Positions 25,815 through 30,960 of a DNA stretch of 30,960 nucleotides are shown piece by piece. The DNA lies in assembly GCA_030596245.1 (NCBI GenBank), contig JAUVKN010000005.1:1-30960 (forward strand). The letters run 5' to 3'. This stretch comes from Bacteroidia bacterium. Lineage in GTDB: Bacteria > Bacteroidota > Bacteroidia > Bacteroidales > GCA-2748055. Position 1 is the first letter of the stretch; the number at the start of each line of letters is the position of its first letter. The notes under the pieces are model-generated. The model was not told where the DNA came from. It ran no database searches and was given only the letters and a program-made list of their open reading frames with translations. Made by a program: the position numbers and the translations under genes.

Positions 25815-26582
25815 ATGAAAACACTTTTTATCACGTTGATTGCTGTATCATTATTCACCATCAGCGCCTGCAACCAGGTGAAGGTGGGAATAGGGGCCAA
25901 GGCCCCGGCAGGAGCTGAAATGTTGTTTGATGGCAGCCGGGAGATGCTGGATGGTAACTGGACCTATTGGGAAGGCCCGCGTTTTGCCTCCGAGTTACCC
26001 ATTAAATGGAAGATCGTAGATGATCCGGTTGACAAGGGCACTGTCATGAACAGTAATGATCCTGCTGCCGCAGGTGGAAAATATGGTTCGGCAGATATTG
26101 TAACCAAAAAGAGATACCGCGATTTCCGTTTACATGTCGAATTCCTAATCGAAAAGGAAGGTGGAAATTCGGGTGTATATCTGCAGAACCGATATGAGTT
26201 ACAGGTACTTGACGGGGATTCAAGCATGCACGGTATGGGTGCGGTCATCAACGAGATCGAATCACCCTATCATGCTTATAACGGAGTTGGTCAATGGAAC
26301 TCCTATGATATTCAGTTCCGGGCTGCCCGGTTCGAGGATGGGAAGCGCAGTGAGAAGGCGCTGGTCACCCTGCATTTTAACGGGGAGAAGGTCTACACAG
26401 ATATAGGCATCAACCAGGTATGGGGTGGACCAAATTCCGGTATCGATGGAGGCAACGATGAAGGAAAGGGGATCACTGATTCTCCCCAGGGCTTAAAGCT
26501 ACAAGCAGAGGGCCATCCGGTACTGTACCGGAATATCTGGATCAGGGAGCTGGACCTGGTGGAAGCTACTACCGATTTCTAG
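25815..26582 (+). CDS. DUF1080 (3-keto-disaccharide hydrolase-type) lipoprotein
   Basis: A 255-residue lipoprotein (lipobox ISAC, Cys19) with a concanavalin-like DUF1080 fold. Diagnostic lines are GAEMLFDGS near the start, DFRLHVEFLIE, GNSGVYLQNRYELQVLDG, NSYDIQFRAARF, and the end PVLYRNIWIREL. DUF1080 proteins are now linked to cleavage of 3-keto glycosides made by Gfo/Idh/MocA oxidoreductases. Compared with the other copy (30280-30960) this one has a longer region between the start strand and the VEF strand and an insertion around GGPNSGIDGGNDEGKG, so the two are distinct members. It ends only 11 bases from the facing Gfo/Idh/MocA gene. Confidence 0.88.
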   Translation: MKTLFITLIAVSLFTISACNQVKVGIGAKAPAGAEMLFDGSREMLDGNWTYWEGPRFASELPIKWKIVDDPVDKGTVMNSNDPAAAGGKYGSADIVTKKRYRDFRLHVEFLIEKEGGNSGVYLQNRYELQVLDGDSSMHGMGAVINEIESPYHAYNGVGQWNSYDIQFRAARFEDGKRSEKALVTLHFNGEKVYTDIGINQVWGGPNSGIDGGNDEGKGITDSPQGLKLQAEGHPVLYRNIWIRELDLVEATTDF

Positions 26583-26593
26583 AGATCGTCGAT

Positions 26594-27577
26594 CTACAGC
26601 ACTACCTTTTCCCATTTTTCGCTGGAGGCAGATCTTTCCATGGCTTCGAGAACGGCTACACATTTTAGTATGCTCTCATGACTGCGGGGTTCTTTTCCCG
26701 TACGGAACATCTCCACCATATCCGCGTAATTTTTTGCCGGGTCGCTCTCCTCCACGCGAGATTTGAGTTCAATAAGACCTTCTTCTGTCTCCACAAAGGT
26801 TTCCCAACCATATGCCAGACTTTTAAAGATCAGGGTGGCAAACAATCCGCTATGGAATACCAGGGTTGCATTGCCATTTTTCCCATCCCTGGAAATCTTC
26901 ACCTTTTCCACATCGTCCCCGAACATAAACAACAAAGGCTGGACAATGTGAACTCCGTAAAAAAACACCCCTCCATATTTTGAATCCAGCTCCACCGGGC
27001 CATACCGTATCACCTGGCTGATCTCACTCATTGATTCAACCTGCTCTTTTATATCAAAAGTTGACTCACTCTGAGCGATGGAGGAGTAGGAGGTAACCGG
27101 AGTACCAACTTCTCTTGCCATGGCCAGGAACTCTTTTCCTTCTTCCGTCCTGTAACAGAAAGGCTTGTCAATAAATGTGGGAATCCCGGCTTTCACAAAG
27201 GGAGTGGCTGCCTCCAGGTGATATTTTGCATGACGGTGATCCACGATCAGGGCATCGATCTTTCCCATCATCTGCATAGGGTCTGTCACCATGTTCGGAA
27301 TACTTCCCTTTTCCATGGCATTTCTGGCAAATGCCTCCGTCTCTCCCCACACATACTCCACCTCCACGCCAGGAAATTTACGATCAATATTGAACATCTT
27401 TCCAAAGCCAATGGTGTGAGAGTTTTCAGCACCTATGATCCCGATTCGGATGCGCTTCTGCTGTTTGCCAGGGTCAGACAATATTTGGGATGCAAACGCT
27501 GTGGTTGAAGAAAAAGTAACAGTAGACAACGCTGCTCCTGTACCTATGGTTCTTATAAATGATCTTCTTGATTTCAT
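26594..27577 (-). CDS. Tat-exported Gfo/Idh/MocA oxidoreductase (short form)
   Basis: A 327-residue oxidoreductase. The N-terminus SRRSFIRTIGTGAAL is a twin-arginine signal, so it should be exported folded with its nucleotide. The Rossmann line is IRIGIIGAENSHTIGFGKM (residues about 43-61). The catalytic lysine motif is DKP at 137-139 (IPTFIDKPF). GVHIVQPLLF near residue 210 supplies the usual active-site His region. It is at the short end of the family. Ten bases separate it from the upstream 448-residue paralogue, and it is the last gene of the minus-strand operon. The expected role is NAD(P)-dependent oxidation or reduction of a sugar hydroxyl or keto group in the periplasm; the substrate is unknown. 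The GxGxxG loop is replaced by GAENSH, seen in some members. Confidence 0.9.
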   Translation of the reverse strand: MKSRRSFIRTIGTGAALSTVTFSSTTAFASQILSDPGKQQKRIRIGIIGAENSHTIGFGKMFNIDRKFPGVEVEYVWGETEAFARNAMEKGSIPNMVTDPMQMMGKIDALIVDHRHAKYHLEAATPFVKAGIPTFIDKPFCYRTEEGKEFLAMAREVGTPVTSYSSIAQSESTFDIKEQVESMSEISQVIRYGPVELDSKYGGVFFYGVHIVQPLLFMFGDDVEKVKISRDGKNGNATLVFHSGLFATLIFKSLAYGWETFVETEEGLIELKSRVEESDPAKNYADMVEMFRTGKEPRSHESILKCVAVLEAMERSASSEKWEKVVL

Positions 27578-27587
27578 AATTTTATGA

Positions 27588-28934
27588 TTAAAGTTTCATC
27601 TCCCAGCCTTTTTCATAGGTCCGTGACCAATATTTCATAGCCTCTTTATCCTTCAATATACGACCTGTTTTCGGATCAATTTCAAGAGAATGTCCGACAC
27701 GCTGAGCAATATTACCGAGTTGTACAAGCAAGGTGCTTTTATGGCCGGATTCAATATCGGCATTGAGCTTGCTCCTTCCATTCCGGATTCCGTCAAAGAA
27801 ATTGTTAATATGAATGGCATCCAGATTATTAAAAGGACTGACCAGATTTCCGGTATCCATATTTTGGTCCACTGTTACCTCCTTAACAATATTATTATCA
27901 AGATCGTAAATTGTATAGTTGTCGCCTCCGGGGAATAACATACTGCCTTTTTCTCCATAAAAGATCACGCCGGCTCCACTTCCTTCGATGGGTCTTCCAT
28001 TACAGCTTCTTCCTTCCCAGGTCATGGTAACGCCCTCTTTAAAATCGAGATTAATTACCTGCGTATCCGGTGTTTCCCAATCGTCCTGATAACGGTATCT
28101 TCCTCCGTTTGAACTCACTTTTACAGGATAATCCACGTCAAATCCCCACCGCAACATATCAATCATGTGTGTACCGTTATTCAGTGCCTCACCTGTTCCC
28201 CAATGCCAGTGCCAGTGCCATTTATAATGCACCAGGTTGTCATTGTATGCCACTCTGGGAGCAGGGCCCTGCCAGAGATCCCAATCGAGCCACTCCGGTA
28301 CCGCGGTGTTATTCCCCACTCCGATTGGGCCGCGGTTATTTGCATACCACCCTTTCCCAAAATAGGCACGCCCGATTGCTCCATCTTTTAATTCCTGCAT
28401 ACCTTGTTTGACAACTGGGAAAGACCGGCGTTGATTGCCCAATTGTACAGATTTACCATATTTGGACGCTGCTTCAATAAGTATTTCACCTTCATTTGGA
28501 TTATGACTACTGGGTTTCTCAAGATAGACATGTTTCCCTGCCTGCATGGATAACAGGGCTGCTGGAGCATGCCAGTGATCAGGAGCCGCAATGACCATTG
28601 CATCGATATCTTTATCCTGCAGTGATTCCTGAAAATCCCGGAAACCTTTGGCTTTAATGCTTTGATATGGCTCCAATGCATTGATACACTTATCGATGGC
28701 CCTGCTATCAACATCACAAATGTGAACCACATCGCAATCTTTCTGTTGTGCGAAATTTGTGGCCAGCGCTTTTCCCCTGGAGTTTACCCCCATCACAGAT
28801 ACCCTCATTTTTTCATTCGAGCCCATGATGCGGGCATAACTTCTGGCACTAAAGGCAGGAAGTACACCGCCAACCGATACAGCGACTGAAGCTGCTGTTG
28901 TTTTTTTAATGAAATTTCTTCTTGAGTTTGACAT
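27588..28934 (-). CDS. Tat-exported Gfo/Idh/MocA oxidoreductase (long form)
   Basis: A 448-residue oxidoreductase with a twin-arginine signal (SRRNFIKKTTAASVAVSVGG). The nucleotide-binding line is MRVSVMGVNSRGKALATNFA (residues 43-62). The catalytic Lys140 lies in LEKPSSHNP. Residues 239-245 are an unbroken WHWHWHW stretch followed by GTGEALNNGTHMID, with His256 as probable active-site residue; an aromatic/His cluster here is normal for this subfamily. Its length and motifs fit the group that oxidises sugars in the periplasm of Bacteroidota. It is 20 bases downstream of the MFS porter and 10 bases upstream of the second oxidoreductase, which suggests a two-step or paired redox function. Confidence 0.93.
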   Translation of the reverse strand: MSNSRRNFIKKTTAASVAVSVGGVLPAFSARSYARIMGSNEKMRVSVMGVNSRGKALATNFAQQKDCDVVHICDVDSRAIDKCINALEPYQSIKAKGFRDFQESLQDKDIDAMVIAAPDHWHAPAALLSMQAGKHVYLEKPSSHNPNEGEILIEAASKYGKSVQLGNQRRSFPVVKQGMQELKDGAIGRAYFGKGWYANNRGPIGVGNNTAVPEWLDWDLWQGPAPRVAYNDNLVHYKWHWHWHWGTGEALNNGTHMIDMLRWGFDVDYPVKVSSNGGRYRYQDDWETPDTQVINLDFKEGVTMTWEGRSCNGRPIEGSGAGVIFYGEKGSMLFPGGDNYTIYDLDNNIVKEVTVDQNMDTGNLVSPFNNLDAIHINNFFDGIRNGRSKLNADIESGHKSTLLVQLGNIAQRVGHSLEIDPKTGRILKDKEAMKYWSRTYEKGWEMKL

Positions 28935-28954
28935 AATAGAAATGTTTTACAGTT

Positions 28955-30280
28955 TTATTTGGTCCATAATCTTTCAATCTCTTCAAGTGTTTTTCCTTTG
29001 GTCTCTTTTATGTAAAACCACGCAATCAGCAATTGTCCAACAGACATCACCGACAGGAACAGGAAGGTTAGGGAGCCACCTACTGCATCCAGCACGTAGG
29101 GAAAAAGCAGGACAACCAGGAAATTGAATACCCATTGTGTAAAGGATGCCAGGGCCACAGCCTGACCACGGATCTGATTGGGGAACATTTCAGCCACCAG
29201 GGTCCAGAATGCCGGACCTATGCATGAGGCAAAAAAAGCGATGAATGCCATGATGCAGATGGTGGTAAAAATGGGATCCATTTCAAAATGAAAAGCGGCA
29301 GCAATCATCAATAAAGTGACTGCCATTCCTGAGGACCCGATCAAATAGAAGGTCTTTCTTCCCAGCCTGTCAATGAGCCACACAGCAAAAAATGTGAATA
29401 CAAAATTCACAAGTCCGATGAGTGAGGTTTGAAGCAAAGCATTCCGTATCTCCAGTCCTGCGGTCATCAGGATTTTCGGGGCATAATCCACCACGGTATT
29501 GATGCCGGTGATCTGTACAAAAACCGATAACAACAATCCCAGAATAATCACCTTCCGATAGCGTGGGGCAAACAGCAATCTAATGCTCGAACTACCTCCG
29601 CTATCTGCCAGACTCTTCTCTATTTCCCGGATCTCATTGTCCGCGAATACACCACCTCCGATTCGCTTCAATACTGCAGTTGCCTTCTCTTTGAATCCTG
29701 CTTTCACCAGCCAACGCGGACTTTCGGGGATAAATATGAGTCCGGTAAAAAAGAGTACAGATGGGATCAGTCCGGTGGCAAACATCCACCTCCAGTTGTT
29801 GTCTATTTCATGCAGCCCGTAATTTACCAGGTAAGAAACCAGGATCCCCAGTGTAATGGCCAGCTGGTAGATGGTGATCAGGGTACCCCTTATCTTTGGG
29901 GGAGCTACCTCGGCAACATACATAGGTGATAGTACGGAGACGGCTCCTACAGCCAGTCCCCCAAGTACCCTGAAGGAGATAAAAAACGGAGCGGTTTTAG
30001 CCAGTGCCATCCCTGCACACGAAACGGCAAAAAAGAGGGCTACATAGATTAGCAAACGCTTTCGTCCATATTTCTCAGTAAGTGCTCCGGTTCCGAATGC
30101 ACCCAAAATAGCACCGACCAGAATAGAGCTTACACCCCATCCCAACTGAAGTTCATCCCAACCAAAATAGGGCTGGATAAATGGAATGGCACCTGAAATG
30201 ATGCCCACATCGAATCCAAACATCAGCCCCCCGATGGTGGCCACAAGACTGATGAAATACAAATATGCCCGGCCCTTCAC
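28955..30280 (-). CDS. MFS sugar porter (XylE/AraE/GLUT-like)
   Basis: A 441-residue, 12-helix sugar/proton symporter of the inner membrane. The sugar-porter marks are all present: GGLMFGFDVGIISGAIPFI in helix 1, EKYGRKR at 69-75, RVLGGLAVG, PESPRWL at 185-191, QITGINTVVDYAPKIL in helix 7, DRLGRKTFYL, and the C-terminal ETKGKTLEEIERLW. The start is GTG at 30280, chosen because it shares one base with the TAG stop of the DUF1080 gene (TAGTG), which implies translational coupling, and because family members begin within a few residues of this point. It probably imports the monosaccharide released by the operon; the exact sugar cannot be assigned. It may have taken over from the deleted GPH symporter at 12131, but that is speculation. 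Confidence 0.93.
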   Translation of the reverse strand: MKGRAYLYFISLVATIGGLMFGFDVGIISGAIPFIQPYFGWDELQLGWGVSSILVGAILGAFGTGALTEKYGRKRLLIYVALFFAVSCAGMALAKTAPFFISFRVLGGLAVGAVSVLSPMYVAEVAPPKIRGTLITIYQLAITLGILVSYLVNYGLHEIDNNWRWMFATGLIPSVLFFTGLIFIPESPRWLVKAGFKEKATAVLKRIGGGVFADNEIREIEKSLADSGGSSSIRLLFAPRYRKVIILGLLLSVFVQITGINTVVDYAPKILMTAGLEIRNALLQTSLIGLVNFVFTFFAVWLIDRLGRKTFYLIGSSGMAVTLLMIAAAFHFEMDPIFTTICIMAFIAFFASCIGPAFWTLVAEMFPNQIRGQAVALASFTQWVFNFLVVLLFPYVLDAVGGSLTFLFLSVMSVGQLLIAWFYIKETKGKTLEEIERLWTK

Positions 30281-30960
30281 TACAGCTCCTTGATTTTAAT
30301 ATTCCGGAACCATACTTTGCTGCCATGGTCCTGCAGACATAACTTCCCCTTCGTAGCCAGACCATAGTCCGGATAAGCATCCCATTTGCCACTGTTGCGC
30401 CTTTTGTTCCAATCCTCACTCCAGGGCACAAATTCCAACACTTTTTTTCCGTTCAACCAGTACTCAGCTTTCTCTTCAGTAAACAGGATTTTTGAACTGT
30501 TCCACTCCCGTACATTCACCTGTTTTTGATCGTTGGCCACATACATGGCATAATCGGCTGCGGTTTTCTGCCAATCCTCCAATGGATAGGGTTCACCATG
30601 CTCATCCCTGAAGTCATCATCTTCGATCATTTGATACTCGGGACCGGTGGCATAAGCGGCAACATATTGTTCCTCTTGAATCACATGGTACATGACCCCG
30701 CTGTTGCCTTGTGGCCCCAGTTTCCAATCCCATTTAAGGATGAAATTGTCGTATTCTTTGACGGAAATAATATCACCTCCAATATCTCCACCCAGTCCCT
30801 GGGCTACCAGGCACCCGTCTTCCACAACCCAACCGGAGATGTGATCCTCATTCCAGTTTTTCCAGCCATCGGTGGTTTTGCCATCGAACAGAAGGACCCA
30901 TCCGTCATTTTTTTCCGCGGGGGATAGCTTATTTACTTTACTGCAGGATGTAACCAGCAT
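30280..30960 (-). CDS. DUF1080 (3-keto-disaccharide hydrolase-type) lipoprotein, N-terminus cut by window edge
   Basis: At least 226 residues, running to the window end. The first visible residues MLVTSC hold a lipobox (VTSC), but the hydrophobic core expected before it is missing, so the true start lies outside the window. Clear DUF1080 lines: GWVLLFDGKTTDGWKNW, NFILKWDWKLGPQGNSGVMY, EYQMIEDDDF, NVREWNSSKILF, AEYWLNGKKVLEF and the end GSKVWFRNIKIKEL. It is the first visible gene of the minus-strand operon and is coupled to the MFS porter by a one-base stop/start overlap. It is the more canonical of the two DUF1080 copies. In the keto-glycoside route this protein would cleave the oxidised disaccharide made by the Gfo/Idh/MocA pair downstream. 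Confidence 0.9.
   Translation of the reverse strand: MLVTSCSKVNKLSPAEKNDGWVLLFDGKTTDGWKNWNEDHISGWVVEDGCLVAQGLGGDIGGDIISVKEYDNFILKWDWKLGPQGNSGVMYHVIQEEQYVAAYATGPEYQMIEDDDFRDEHGEPYPLEDWQKTAADYAMYVANDQKQVNVREWNSSKILFTEEKAEYWLNGKKVLEFVPWSEDWNKRRNSGKWDAYPDYGLATKGKLCLQDHGSKVWFRNIKIKEL

Noticed and set aside
26580..26597. AGATC-GTC-GATCT palindrome between the two convergent operons
   Set aside because: The five-base stem without a T tract is too weak to call a terminator, although it sits where one would be expected.

Overview
The window looks like a polysaccharide-utilisation region from a Bacteroidota genome. A SusC/SusD pair, a hybrid two-component sensor with a C-terminal AraC domain, several lipoproteins with short lipoboxes, three proteins ending in type IX secretion (T9SS) sorting domains, and the absence of clear Shine-Dalgarno motifs all point that way. 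The T9SS cargo makes an environmental (marine, sediment or soil) lineage more likely than a classical gut Bacteroides. I cannot assign genus or species. No RNA genes, CRISPR arrays, insertion sequences or integrases were seen, and gene density is high, with no gene-free stretch above about 300 bases.

Layout. (1) 154-1536: a secreted CBM9-like protein with its own terminator. (2) 1639-7274: a SusC / SusD / surface-lipoprotein operon. (3) 12005-7313, minus strand: a very large DUF362 + CBM9-like + cadherin-like protein with a T9SS tail, followed by a stand-alone propeller protein with a T9SS tail. (4) 12131-12432: the wreck of a GPH-family sugar symporter that has lost its middle. (5) 12500-22072: the hybrid sensor/regulator, a GH106-type glycosidase, and a DoxX membrane protein fused to a Tat-like segment and a barrel-like domain of unknown function. 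(6) 23665-22118, minus: a lipoprotein sulfatase. (7) 23826-26582, plus: zinc alcohol dehydrogenase, PIG-L deacetylase and DUF1080 lipoprotein. (8) 30960-26594, minus: a second DUF1080 lipoprotein (cut by the window edge), an MFS sugar porter, and two Tat-exported Gfo/Idh/MocA oxidoreductases.

How it may work together (inference). The sensor detects a glycan fragment in the periplasm and turns on the locus. T9SS-exported CBM9-like proteins and the SusD/lipoprotein complex bind glycan at the surface, and SusC imports it. The sulfatase, GH106 enzyme and PIG-L enzyme remove sulfate, terminal (probably rhamnose-like) sugars and acyl groups. Tat-exported Gfo/Idh/MocA oxidoreductases plus two DUF1080 proteins fit the recently recognised oxidise-then-cleave (3-keto-glycoside) route. 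The MFS porter and alcohol dehydrogenase take up and oxidise the released sugar. The target glycan is not determined by the sequence.

The most unusual items are the DoxX/Tat/barrel fusion, the three-membrane-helix N-terminus on a protein with a T9SS tail, the GAF domain inside the hybrid sensor, and the two facing DUF1080 operons, one of them with a pair of exported oxidoreductases.
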